Assembly (NCBI GenBank): GCA_002104985.1
Contig: MCGO01000057.1
Span: 62,001-126,000 of the forward strand
Direction: 5' to 3'
Source of the DNA: Rhizoclosmatium globosum
Taxonomy: Eukaryota > Chytridiomycota > Chytridiomycetes > Chytridiales > Chytriomycetaceae
Length of the DNA: 64,000 nt
A model generated the notes under the pieces. The model had not been told where the DNA came from, made no database searches, and was given only the letters and a program-made list of their open reading frames with translations. The number at the start of each line of letters is the position of its first letter. The first letter of the stretch is position 1. Shown here in pieces: positions 32,703 to 44,197 of this stretch. The translations under genes and the position numbers were made by a program.

Positions 32703-34891
32703 ATGGAAGGAGATTCCGGAGGGAGGCACGAGGTGAAATCGAGGTGGCCCCGTGACCCAAAAAAAATCAGCAGGATCCAGTCAAGGCACATGACGCCGTT
32801 GCAGTCGGAATCCGCAGCGACTACTTTGGGCGCAGCAACAACGTCGCTTCTCGGAGCCCAACTTCAGCGGGCGGCAGCAGCAGCAGCAGCAGCTCAGTTC
32901 CAAAGTGGGCAAGGACAGCAGCAGCAACAGACTCAGGGACAGTCCCTAGGGCAACAACAGGGACAAGGACAGGGACAGAGCCAGCAACAGCAGCAGTCTA
33001 ATGCCTATGAATCTAGTACTGGCGAATACAGTGTCGGCGTAGCAATGCCACAGTACTACGGTGCGTGTCGGTGGTTGTGTGGTACTTCGTTTCGTTGATA
33101 GTGTTGATGTGATCACACACAACGGACGAACCAACCAACCAACAAAGTACCTACCAATCGATCTAAACACACTCTACACAGGCTCGTACGGCTCGCAGTC
33201 CGCACAACAAACAACAACCGCAGCAACAAACACAGCAACAAGTACTTCGCAGCAGCATCAGAAGCCACAGCTCCAGTCGCCCGCCGCCACCAATCACAAC
33301 ACTCCAACTCGCTTTTCGGCTGGACAGTACTCGCTGGTTCCATCGTTGGCCACGCATTACGAGGACGGACCCACATCGACCTCGCTGCCACTCTCCCACT
33401 CGCCCTACGACTCCATTACTCGCTCTTCTGCTGGAGCAAGTGTTGGGGCAGGTGCTGGCGCTGGTGCTTCTGGTCTCATGGGAATGTACGCCCAAATCAA
33501 CCCACTTTCCTCAGTGAACTCGTCCCTCATATCTGCTGCAACTGCTGCTGCATCCAGTCCACCAATCAAGCCCTCCTCAATTGCGGCAGGTTCAGTGGCA
33601 ACAAGAACACGGAAAAACTCTGCAATCACAATCACTGGTTCGCCAGCTACTTCGGCCTCGCCACTCTACTTTAACCACCAGTCGTTGTTGCAGCAACAGC
33701 AACACCAGCAGCAGCAGCAGCAGCAGCACCAGCACCAAATGCAGCAGCATCAACATCAACAGCAACAGATGCAGATGCAACAGCAACAGCAACAATTCCA
33801 GCGGCACGGATCTTTGACTAACGAATCCTTGATTGGCGATGATGACATTGGCGGAGATGCTGGTGGAAAAATGTGAGTACACCTGTCCAATATACAGAAC
33901 ATTTCGGCGAACGAATGCAAGTGAAGGTCAAGCCTTGTATTCAGTGTCAAATGATCTGTTGTCAAATGATCCAATGGAGATGAGCAAAGACAGAAGTCCA
34001 ACATCCCACATTTCTTCATTCCACTTTGTCACATCCACACCAACCACCATCATACAACCGATCATGCATATTCTTCCCCATCTATATGATCTCAAAGACC
34101 ATATGTTACATACTTGTTGTCTCAAACAACTGATCAAAAACAACTGATCAGTAATCCTCCCACCTGAAACATTATCTATACCCCCTTTCCAACAATCATC
34201 TAAACCTTCCAAAAACAGCCTGGACACAAATGAAAAGCGTGCTCGTCGCCGTGCCTCTCACAACGCCGTTGAACGCCGTCGTCGTGATATCATCAACGAA
34301 AAAATCCACGAACTCTCCCAACTCCTGCCTGACCACCACCTCCTTCCTGCCGACGCCCAAAACAAAGGATCTATCCTCCGTCGTTCCGTAGACCACATGC
34401 GTGGCGTTCAAGCTCTCGCGGGTCGTCAAGCTGAACGTATCACGGAACTCGAAGGCGTTTGTCGTGCTTTGATGCAGCAGGCCGGTGTTATGGAACATGA
34501 ATTGGTAATGAGTTTGCCGTTGGGAACGACGTTTGAGTTGCCAGTTGCTGGAATGCCTGGCGGAGGAATCACGGGAGGACAGCTTGCGGGGGCTAGGATG
34601 GCGGCGGAGGCGGCTGCTGCCGCCGCTGCCGCTGCGGCCGCGGCTTCTGCTACTATGGCCAATGGTGGCGGTAGTGGTAATCAGAATATGATGGGGAATA
34701 TGAATGGTATTCAGCGACGGGATTCTATGCATCAACAACATCAACATCGTCAACATGCAACCACTGGACTCGGCATGATGGGTCTTGGAGGTACCAACAG
34801 TCATCACAATAACAGTTCCAGTGGTGGATTTGGTGAGAATGGCGCCGGTCACCATTTGAACTATGGAATTGATGACATCATGAATGAATGA
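32703..34891 (+). CDS. bHLH-leucine-zipper transcription factor (USF/Rtg3-like)
   Basis: Exons 32703-33060, 33182-33872 and 34219-34891; joins keep frame; 573 residues. The N-terminal two thirds are low-complexity: polyA, several polyQ/QH tracts (33690-33800) and an Ala/Gly repeat. Exon 3 opens with the bHLH: ASHNAVERRRRDIINEKIHELSQ, loop with DAQNKGSILRR, then SVDHMRGVQ and a heptad-like helix (LAGRQAERITELEGVCRALMQQ). The H-E-R residues of the basic region predict CANNTG, probably CACGTG, binding. The tail has a second polyA run and ends in GIDDIMNE. A target set cannot be inferred; close relatives include USF and yeast Rtg3. Confidence 0.88.
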
Positions 34892-35038
34892 AAAGTGCGT
34901 GAGAAGGCGTTTTCTAGTTTGGCTTGTACGTTTTTGTAAATTCTTGTGCGTTTGTGTGTTAGTACTGTAGTTTCTGGGTCTATGCAACTTCTGTTTTTTT
35001 TAATGAAATGAAATGAATGTTATCACTAGTTTAAATAG

Positions 35039-36817
35039 CTAAATAACGAAATTTGATTCCGTTGGTTCCTGAATTTTCACCTTGCCATCCTTCACTTCTT
35101 TCTTGCCCAATTCTTTCTCTCTGTTATCTCCCACACTTTCAGCTGTAGCCAACATTCCACTCTCCGCGTCAAATAACACTTCCACTGTCAATGGTACCAA
35201 CGGTGGAATGGCCAAACCAGCGGATTTGGGAGCACTCGATACAGTTGACGACGCGGGACTTGTAACACTTCCTCCGGGACTCGCTTTATCGGGACTGTGT
35301 TGTGGCGTGTTCTCCGCTGACTTTTGTGGTGACGTTGTTGATGATGACCCGAACTTCCACCATGACTTTTTCGGGGGCTCGGAATTGCCCGATGTTGATG
35401 CTGGAGATGGTGCTGAAGTAATGGATGTTGCGCTTGTTGGGGTTGGTTGGTTCAAGTCTGTGTTGATTTGGGGTTGTTGTTGTTGGGATACTGGGCCCAA
35501 GCTTCCTGCCGGCGGGGCATCCAACGTTGTTTCAGAAACTGCGTGTTGTTCTGCTGCAGTTTTTGTTGGTGTGGGATGTGGGCTTGATGGCATTGATCCG
35601 TCTACAGTTGGCGTGGGGATCAATTCGTCTGGAGAAGATGCTTCGTGATGGTTATGATGGCTGTGGGGATAATCGGAGTCTCCGGCTGCTGATGTTGGAG
35701 AGGGGTGGGTTTCGGGGTCGTGTGTGATTGGGATTTCATCGTACATATCCTTGACGAGACCACCATACCGTTCAAATAATTGATCGCGATCAATAATTCC
35801 TATCAGAGTTTCCGGATTATCTCGAATTTCAATCTTGAGTGAGTTAGAAAATGTGGTTGATTGTTTCTGAATTAAAACAATACCTTCTTTAAAGTAACTG
35901 GATCAATACTGCCTTTCAACAGCTTCCATGCCATCCAAAAGTATGTCGAGTTTGGAAACAGAATAAAACGTTGGAGTGTATCCGGGTAGTTCTTTTGGAA
36001 TATTGGAATGAGAGTTTTGAACGTATACGTATCCATTTGTCCATTTGTTGTATTGAAACGGTCAAGGATTACTAATAGTTTATCGGTGAGAATGCTGGAA
36101 ATACATCTCATTAGAATCATGTCTGGGTTGGTTCTTTAGCAGTTTACCCTTCTGACCTCGCCCGTTCTACCAGATGAACGGCATATCGAACAACGCGATC
36201 TCGCCCCGCTGCATCTTTTGGAGTTTTGTGACGAGAGTTGTTCAGAATGAGAATAGGGACCTTTCGATTCTTTAAACTTCAATAAAGGAGGCAAATGGAA
36301 AGATTACCCCAGTTCTAGTCCGACCAACAAACTGAGCAGCTCCAGTTTGATCCTGATCATTAAAGTCTTCGTGTAAAATATCGTGTGTTTTGAAGGATTC
36401 CCTCCATGCCAAATGCTCTGAAACAGCCCCAAGCGCTTTTCCGGCATGATGCTTGTTGCACTTGAGGAACTTGAGTAGCTCGTGGTCATTGAGGACATCA
36501 ACTTTTTCAGATTTGTAGAGCTCCCGCGCTGTGGATAGGAATTTCTACAATGGCACATCGCTAATAAGTCAAACGCGTTGTATTGAAATGAAGGCAAGAA
36601 ACACTAAAACCTGTTCGATATCACGAAGCTCAGAGAGTTTAGTTTCGGATAAAGCAAGTTCGGCCAGGTTAAGCCAACTGTTTGAAACATTTGTAAAGGA
36701 GGTTAGCGAAGTGACGCTTGCTCGCACGCTTTGGCCTCCGGTATTTGGAGCAGCGGCTGGAGCAGATATATCTCCGTGTCCTCCACCAGAAACCGAGTCG
36801 CGTTTAATTTCTGCCAT
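35039..36817 (-). CDS. CRAL-TRIO (Sec14-like) lipid-binding protein
   Basis: Starts at ATG 36817. Exons include 36611-36817, 36308-36544 and three more down to 35039, all joined in phase. The order is a short N-terminal helix region, CRAL-TRIO N-domain (LLKFLKCNKHHAGKALGAVSEHLAWRE), then the Sec14 fold (VPILILNNSRH, ILTDKLLVILDRFNT, TLIPIFQKNYPDTLQRFILF, FWMAWKLLKGSIDPVTLKKI, QLFERYGG). The long C-terminal tail is Pro/Ser/Thr-rich with SWWKFGSS. Members bind or exchange phosphoinositides and other lipids at membranes; the ligand is not readable here. The tail length is unusual for Sec14 itself. Confidence 0.85.
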
Positions 36818-36983
36818 GGAACGGAAAGGGGAGGAAGAACTTTTTGTTGGGATTTTTCCGCACACACGTCCACATCACCCCCAAAAACATCAGTGAAGAC
36901 CTCCTTCCTCCGCCTCCTTTCCAGCTTCAGCAAACCGTCCCCTGCAAAACACCCCCGTCAACCACCACCACCTTCAATCAACA

Positions 36984-37988
36984 ATGGCCAGTAAACAAGC
37001 ATCGAAACGATTGCAGAAGGAGTATCAAATGATGATGGCCAATCCACCCGAGTTCATCAAGGCGAAGCCCCTCGAAAGCAACATCCTAGTGTGGTTAGTT
37101 GTCTAGTGCTACTAGAGCGAGTGTGTTGCACCAGACTAACCAGGCCTCCTTCAAAGGCACTACATTGTGACTGGGCCTCCTGACTCGCCTTACACCGGTG
37201 GCGAGTACCACGGAAAGGTCATCTTTCCGGAGGAGTATCCGTACAAACCACCCGCAATCAAAATGCTGACTCCAAATGGTGAGTGTGTGCTGTTTTATGT
37301 GGCTCCAGGTGTCTCAGCCTCCTTCATCCTAATTTGATCAATTGGAACAGGTCGCTTCCAAACCGACACCCGTCTCTGTCTTTCTATGTCCGACTACCAC
37401 CCTGGAACCTGGAATCCCGCCTGGAGCGTTGCAACTATCCTGACAGGCCTGCTCTCCTTCATGCTCGAAGAAACCCCAACAACTGGATCTGTCAAAACAT
37501 CCGTGCCTGAACGCAGAGCCCTGGCCCAGCGCAGTAAAGCATGGAACAGGAAGGACCCTCGCTTCAGGGAGGTGTGGGATGACTTGCTTGCAGACGAACC
37601 AGAAGGTGTGTATTGGGCAAAATTGATCTTCCACCTCCTTCACTCCTCCTTGTTAACGCACGTGCCTCTTTCCTTTCTTTTCTTAGAACCTCCTGTCAGT
37701 GTCGAACAGCCTTCATCACAACAACAGCAACAACCTGATTTAAGAAAACGACTGCCTACATCCACATCAACAAACATTGCATCACACCCGACTACAGCAG
37801 TTAAAAATGCCGCAAATTCTCAACAACCTGCAAATGCTCCTGTCGTTGTTCCTGCCCCCAACGTTGCATTTGTTCAAAAAGCCATGGAGGGATTGTGGGG
37901 CCGCATTCGATCAAACTTGTGGATTCTAGTATTGGGAGGAGTCATGATGTATGTGGTGGTACTCAAAGTCATAAGCAGATTGGGTTAG
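36984..37988 (+). CDS. UBC6: Ubiquitin-conjugating enzyme E2, Ubc6-type, tail-anchored
   Basis: Exons 36984-37093, 37157-37278, 37351-37605 and 37687-37988; 262 residues. The UBC fold starts [15 protein letters not shown]; the HPN-equivalent region and active site read [17 protein letters not shown], with the catalytic Cys in TRLC, diagnostic of the Ubc6/UBE2J2 class. A Gln/Pro/Ala linker leads to a C-terminal hydrophobic anchor ([18 protein letters not shown]) placed at the very end, as in ER tail-anchored Ubc6. It acts in ER-associated degradation in known relatives. It is divergent from the CRAL-TRIO gene, 166 bp between starts. Confidence 0.96.
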
Positions 37989-38201
37989 GAATAATTCTTG
38001 TTGTGGGAGGGCAATTGTATGAATAGTTTGAGTGTGGATGAAATCGGTTCGTGTGATTATTTCCTTTTTCCAATAAAGAAGTATCTCTTACAACATGAAT
38101 TGAAGAATAGGAAACTCTACTTTCCTTTCCTTCTGTACTTACTAAATGTCCCCCACACTCATTCTTTTCTCCATTCAAGTTCTAGAACACCCTTTGAAAA
38201 A

Positions 38202-41200
38202 ATGGAAACTACATCACCGCTACATCATTTTCCATCAGCACTTCCAGATGTTAAACACAGTGGCAAAGTACGAGCAGGAAAACATGTCCCTACCACAGGC
38301 AATGAACCCGTCATAAGAACAGCAGTGAATCAAATCATGGAAATGCCTACTTACGGTCACGTTGGACGCATAAACGAAAACAATGACTATGAGCCCAACC
38401 CAGAACACTTGCGTAACATCAGCAGTGTGACAACTTCAACATCGTCATTAAAGAATGCGGATTATGTCATCAAATCTATGTCAAGATCAGATTCTAGACC
38501 GTTTAGTAGATCTCAGCTCGGTGTGGATGGGTCAGGAATTGGATTGGACGTTTCCTCGAATAAGCCTCTTTCGAGCAATCCTGTTTCTGTGTCAACTACC
38601 AAAAGTGAACGCGGAGAAACAATATCAGGAACTTTTATCACAGATCTGATAAATTCAGGGGCTTCGTCTTCCAAGGGTTCAGAACCAGTCTCGTCAATTG
38701 CAGGGGTAGGGTTTTCAACATCAGTTCCTCAAACTCCCAAGAAAATACAAAGCCCTGCAGCATGTCCATCAAGTCCGTCGCTGCCTCGATCTGGAACAAC
38801 TATACCTCCGAAATCAATTGATTCAACTAAACCTGCAAAAGTAACAAATGAAACGAAAGAGTCACTGCAAAATGCTGTATTCCGCACTGCCATTTTCCCT
38901 AGCCTCGTTCGCACCAACTCCTCAACCGAAAAGTCAAAAAAGAAATTGACGCCGATTGATTCTTATTCCACAACCTCAGAAAGCAGTATTCAGACAATGG
39001 ACTTGGTTGGAAAGGGTTCAGGGTCTCGACCCGCAACTTCAATCCAAAAAAAAACTCGGACATCGTCTGCAAACTCTATTCGCTCAAATGCCGATGAAGA
39101 CTCTGAAATGATTTCTAGCCTCACGTATGGCATACAGAGCCAAACTTCCTCTTTACAGGGTGTTTCATTCCACGATGGCAATTCAAGTCAGACTTCTTCC
39201 TATGCCGGAAATAGTGACAGTCGTCCTAATTCATATGTCGGATCGTCTGCAAGTGGGCCCGGGCTTGTTGGATTAGAAATTCACGGCAACCTAAAGATGA
39301 AACCACCGGTATTGACCGCGGGATCGAAGGCGACGCCTGTCAATCAATCCAAGCCTATACAATTGTGGAAACCGGCAGGGAGTGGGGGCTCGCAAGCTAA
39401 AGCTGTTGACTTCAATGCCAGTTAAGGTTTTTTTAAGTGCATCTTAATTGAATTAATATTAAAATGTTCTCTTCACTCCAGGTGGTCAAGCAAAAGACCT
39501 CAGTGATAGAGAAAAAGCAAAATTACTTAAGGCTGGTACTCGCACAGTTCAAGGAAATGAACAACACGAAGAACCCGATTTACCATTGCCTCCCCCATCC
39601 ATGTCTCCCATAATATCACGCAGTATGAATATAGATCCAGTTAATCCTGCTACTCGTCGACCAAGGAATGGTGAAACATCGAGAATTTTGCCCAAGCCTG
39701 GACCTGACAAGGACTCCCAGCCCATCTCCGGGATGGGAATTCTTAACCAACCTGCAAGGAATACATCATCCATTACCTCCATAAGCGATAGAGACTCCAT
39801 AATGACAGCTGGACGACCTTCAGCTGAAGCACCAAAAAAGTTACCAAAACAAAAAACAATTTCCAACAAAGGAGCAAAGCAACTCTTCAATCTTTTGACC
39901 CTCCATACCTCGAAGGACTCGCGAAACGATGCTCCCGTTGATATCGGAGAAGGTCAGTCGACTGTCGTAAGCAGTGTGCAAGAATCATTACGCGATGATG
40001 GTACATGCCTCACAACTATCTGCGAATCCAGTATCAAAGAGTCAAGTATCAGAGAAAGTGAAGTCCAGATATTGCCAAAATCTCCTAAACCACCGCTTGG
40101 TGATTTAATAAAAACTGGCAAGAGGGAAAAGGTGGGCCGGGCCTTAAAACCCATTTTAACATTGATTCTAAATTAAAAGTTCCAGGTAAAAACTCATGCG
40201 GAGTTCCTTGAAGATCTTCGTACGGAAGGAGAGCTTGAAGTACCGATAAGGCCCCCTGAACCAGTTTTCACAGTTCAACAGCTTGAAAAAATGATGCTAG
40301 CTGACTATACTTTCTTGGAAAAGCGATCGACAGATATTCAAATCAACAGGATTCATCAAAATATGAAAGATATGACAGTCATTGCCAACTTGAAGATTGA
40401 ATTTATTGAGTGGCCACGACTTCGCGATATGGCCTACACTCTCTTCAAATATCATACTGCCATTCAATGTATGGCGGACCCTTATTTAATGCAGCTTGTA
40501 GTTGAGACGATGGGTAACGTTTGAATGAAGTTCGCGCGATTTTCCATTAACTATTTTTCAATAGAGGAAGACAGTTTCAGTGATGAGAAACGAGTAATGG
40601 AACTCAAGCGATTATTCGGAACTGTATCTAAGAAGGAAAGGATATTTTGGAAAATGGCATTTAGTCATTTGGAACGGTTTGTCTCAAATAGATTCTACGT
40701 ATTCATTAACGTTTCATATTTCAAAACTAGAATCTGTACTTCATTAAATGATATCCCCGCTCCGTTGTATAAACCATTTGCCGGCTTGTTTTCAACAGCC
40801 TTGTTTCGATTTCCGTCACGACATAACAAGAAGTATCGCCAAGAACAAGAGGAGCGTCACAAAAAAGAACAAGAAGAAGCAGAAGCCGCAGAAGCCGCCG
40901 AAAACCCTGGCCTCTTATCTCCTGGTCTCCTGTCGCCACATGGAGCCTCGCCAGCAGCCCAAAGAAGGTCCCCCCGCGATAGTAGTGGAGGCGTTATTCG
41001 AGATCAAAAGACTGGAGGTGCGCTCGTAAAGGGTTTGTGGGATGAAGACGAACTTAATGAACGACCCAAACCGAGGAAACGCGGCTTATCCATTAATACG
41101 CTCGCAAAAGGAAACTTTGGCGCTGGTACGCCATCTCATGAAAAAGTACGCGGTTTTCGAAATGAAATCGCCAGGGAAACTGTTTTCCAGCCTCCTGCTG

Positions 41201-41817
41201 CTATAATAATACCCGAAAACTCTCCCTTCTCGCCCAATAGTAAAGCCGAGGAGAAAGAAGCCGAGGCTGAGTTTGAGAGGTGGTTTGCGAGTAAAGATGT
41301 TAAGAAAGAATTCAAGCTGGAAAACGAAAGGAAAATGGCGGAACATGAAGCTCAAATGAAAAAGGAAAAGATGAAGGAGAAAATGTTGGAAGAAATGAAG
41401 AAGGAAAAAAAGAAACAACGTGAACGAGAAGCGCTGCAAGAACGAGGCCGATATCTGTGGGCAAAAGTGCGAAATTGGGTTTTGACAATTGGTGCCGCGT
41501 AAGTTCAAGAAATTTTCAAACCAATTTGAGGAAAAACTTATGTTCTTCTCAGTAAACTTGCCGACAAATTATTCGAAGGATATGCACGCGCAATGAAAGA
41601 AATCCAAGAGGAGATTGGAAATAGCTCAGAAGCTGCGAAAATAATCCAAGAAGGAATAATCATCAAAGGCCAAGTCAAAACTGACCCTGATGGATTTGGA
41701 TGGACGTTTTTTCGAAAAGAAGATCTGGATGCCAAAATATTCTTGGAGGAGACCGTACCCACTGCCACATCTGCTGCATTAGAACTCATTTTGAAGAATC
41801 TGAACACAATTCTTTGA
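38202..41817 (+). CDS. Large Ser/Thr-rich protein with helical C-terminal half, unknown
   Basis: Start taken at ATG 38202. The N-terminal 400 residues are Ser/Thr-rich and disordered. An intron from about 39423 to 39480 (A|GTTAAG...CCAG) joins NAS to GGQAKDLSDREK. Further introns lie near 40133-40184, 40513-40564 and 41500-41553. The ordered part includes FTVQQLEKMMLADYTFLEKRS, LRDMAYTLFKYHTAIQCMADPYLMQLVVETM, KRVMELKRLFGTVSKKERIFWKMAFSHLERFV and PAPLYKPFAGLFSTALFRFP. The last two faintly resemble the second half of a RhoGAP fold (NLP...L..HL..V, then ...P.L), but no arginine finger is found, so I do not claim it. A charged coiled coil (EKMKEKMLEEMKKEKKKQ) follows. It ends 24 bp from the convergent ALDH7 stop. 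Confidence 0.6.
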
Positions 41818-41840
41818 AAATACAACATCATGTATGATAT

Positions 41841-43776
41841 TTATTCGAATTTGATACCTTGAGCCAATGGCAAAGCTCCTGAAAAGTTAATGGTAGCAGT
41901 CTGGCGTCTGCAGTATTGCTTCCATGAGTCAGATCCAGACTCACGACCTCCTCCAGTTTCCTTCTCTCCTCCGAAGGCACCACCAATTTCAGCACCGTTG
42001 GTTGGAATGTTCACGTTGACAATACCGCAATCACTTCCAGCAGGTCCAGTCCACTTGAAAACATTGGAGATATCTTGGGTGAACAAACTGCTGGAGAGTC
42101 CCTGCGCAACTTGGTTGTTGAACTTGATTCCCTCTTCCAAGTTCTGTCAGATGAAATCAGTAAATACACTAAATTGCGTGGCACAATCATTACCTTGATT
42201 TTGCTGACATGGAGGATTGGCACAAAGACTTCATGCTGGACAATGGCAGCGTTGGCATCAATGCTGGTGATGGTTGGCTCGACAAAGTTTCCTGGTCCTG
42301 GAATAACGTTTCCACCGACAAGGATCTTTCCACCTTGCGCCTTCACAGCCTCGATAGTCTTTTTGTAGTGCTCAACGGCAACCTTGGTGTGGAGTGGTCC
42401 ACACAAGACTCCCTCCTCGAGTGGGTCTCCAATCTTCACTTGAGCGTATGCCTTGACAAGTCTCTCAACGAATTGGTCGTGGATCTTTTCGTGCAAGAAA
42501 AGACGACGAGTGGTGGTACATCTCTGTCCAGCAGTTCCAACAGCGGCGAAGAGACAAGCACGGACGGCAAGCTCAAGGTCAGCATCTTCGTTGACGATAA
42601 TGGCGTTGTTTCCACCAAGCTCCAAGAGAAGCTTTCCGAAACGGTTTTGGACGATGGTACCAACCTTTCTACCAACCTAGTAAACGAGCATTTAATCGAA
42701 ATACTTTAAAAGACAAAAATATGTACCTCAGTTGAACCGGTGAAAGAAACCAAGTTGATGTCTGAGGACTTGGCCAAGTATTCACCAACGTCGGCACCAC
42801 CACAAACCATGGTGTGCAGAGCACCAGGCAAGTTGTTCTCCTCCAAAACATCCTGAATAATCTTTGAGATGGCCACAGAAATGAGTGGAGTAGATGGGGC
42901 AGGCTTCCAGATGGTGGCGTTTCCGGTGATGAGGGCAAGAGCAACGTTCCAACCGGCAACAGCGGCAGGGAAGTTGAATGCAGAGATGATTCCAACAACA
43001 CCGAGTGGGTTGTATTGCTCCATCATGAAGTGACCAGGTCTTTCAGACGGAATAACGGAGCCGTTCAAGGCACGCGACAAACCAGTAGCAAAGTCACAAA
43101 TGTCAATGTACTCTTGGATTTCACCAACACCTTCAGCATAGATCTTTCCCACCTCTTCAATAAATGCGAAAAGCAAGTTAGGATCCAGATTTCATGCCAT
43201 AAAATTCAAGATTTCCACGTACCAAGGGAGACAAGGGAACCAAGAGCATGCTTGTGCTTCTCAAGTCTCTCACGAATCTGACGCACGATTTCACCTCTAC
43301 GGGGAGCTGGAACCAAGCGCCATTCCTCCTGAGCCTTCTTTGCCTTTGCAATTGCAACCTTGAGTTCGTCGATTGTGGCCGTTGAAACCTCGGCAATCGT
43401 CTCGTTTGTGACTGGAGAAACGGCGGTTTGGACTGGACCGGATCCGCCCCACTGGCCATCGAAGAGACCCTTGTTTCCAGTTGGTTTGAGGCCGAGTTCA
43501 GAGAGAATTGCCGCGTGTTTGGCGAATGCGGAGGATGTGGCGAGCATGCGGAGACTGGTGCGGGAGAGCGACTCTGTTCGGGGGGGCTTCCCTGTTAGTC
43601 CTTTGGATGGTGGTTGTTGGGGAAAGAGAGAGAGGAAGAGGGAGAGAGAGAGACGAGAGGCAGGTTTCCTAGGAACGGTAGCAGGTGCACTAGGGCCCTA
43701 ACAACCACTACTAGGCCCCAGTCTTCTAACTTTGATACTCACGACGGAGAGTTGAGAGAGCACGAACTGGCAACAT
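41841..43776 (-). CDS. ALDH7A1: Aldehyde dehydrogenase 7 (alpha-aminoadipic semialdehyde dehydrogenase type)
   Basis: Exons 43743-43776, 43223-43591, 42727-43154, 42194-42676 and 41841-42143; all in phase; 538 residues. The start [20 protein letters not shown] is a mitochondrial-type presequence. ALDH marks: [40 protein letters not shown], catalytic-region ELGGNNAI (Glu base) and GTAGQRCTT (nucleophile Cys), and EVFVPILHV. The order and wording are those of antiquitin/ALDH7, which oxidises alpha-aminoadipic semialdehyde and similar aldehydes with NAD+. Lysine catabolism or aldehyde detoxification in mitochondria is inferred. Confidence 0.93.
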
Positions 43777-44139
43777 TGCGTGTTTTTCAAGGGTTTTCAA
43801 AGAGCGGCTTTTCCGATGTTTTCCGAGCTCAAAATCAGTTCGGGGGTCGTTTCGTTCCGACGCCACCGCAATCCACAAATCTTTTTGAAATGTTTCTTGC
43901 TTCTTTCGTAAGTTAGTTCTTCCTTTCCCCTTTGTTGTTGTTCTTGTAGTCTACAATGGTACGCCTGCCTGGCCACTCAGCTCTCTTCTTCTCCCTCCAT
44001 CATTGAAAGCCAGCCACCGAGCCAATCTCCACATCGGATGTTCACAGAATACCCCTGATTCCAGGGACCCAACTCCAAAAATTACAAATAAACCATATCA
44101 ATAAACTTAAATCAAAGATTTAAAAACTAAATTAACACA

Positions 44140-44188
<49 letters not shown>

Positions 44189-44197
44189 CAATAAAAT
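43777..44197. other. Intergenic region, ALDH7 promoter side, with CA microsatellite
   Basis: Between the ALDH7 start and the stop of the next minus-strand gene. It contains pyrimidine-rich stretches (TTCCTTTCCCC, CTCTCTTCTTCTCCCTCC) and, at about 44139-44188, an uninterrupted (CA)n run of roughly 25 units ending 10 bp before the next stop codon. No gene is seen. Confidence 0.7.

Noticed and set aside
38202..41817. RhoGAP domain in the large plus-strand protein
   Set aside because: Only the C-terminal helices are vaguely alike and no arginine finger or upstream GAP helices are visible, so the call is not made.
44139..44188. CRISPR-like or telomeric repeat
   Set aside because: It is a simple (CA)n microsatellite without spacers; no CRISPR array or telomere repeat is present in the window.
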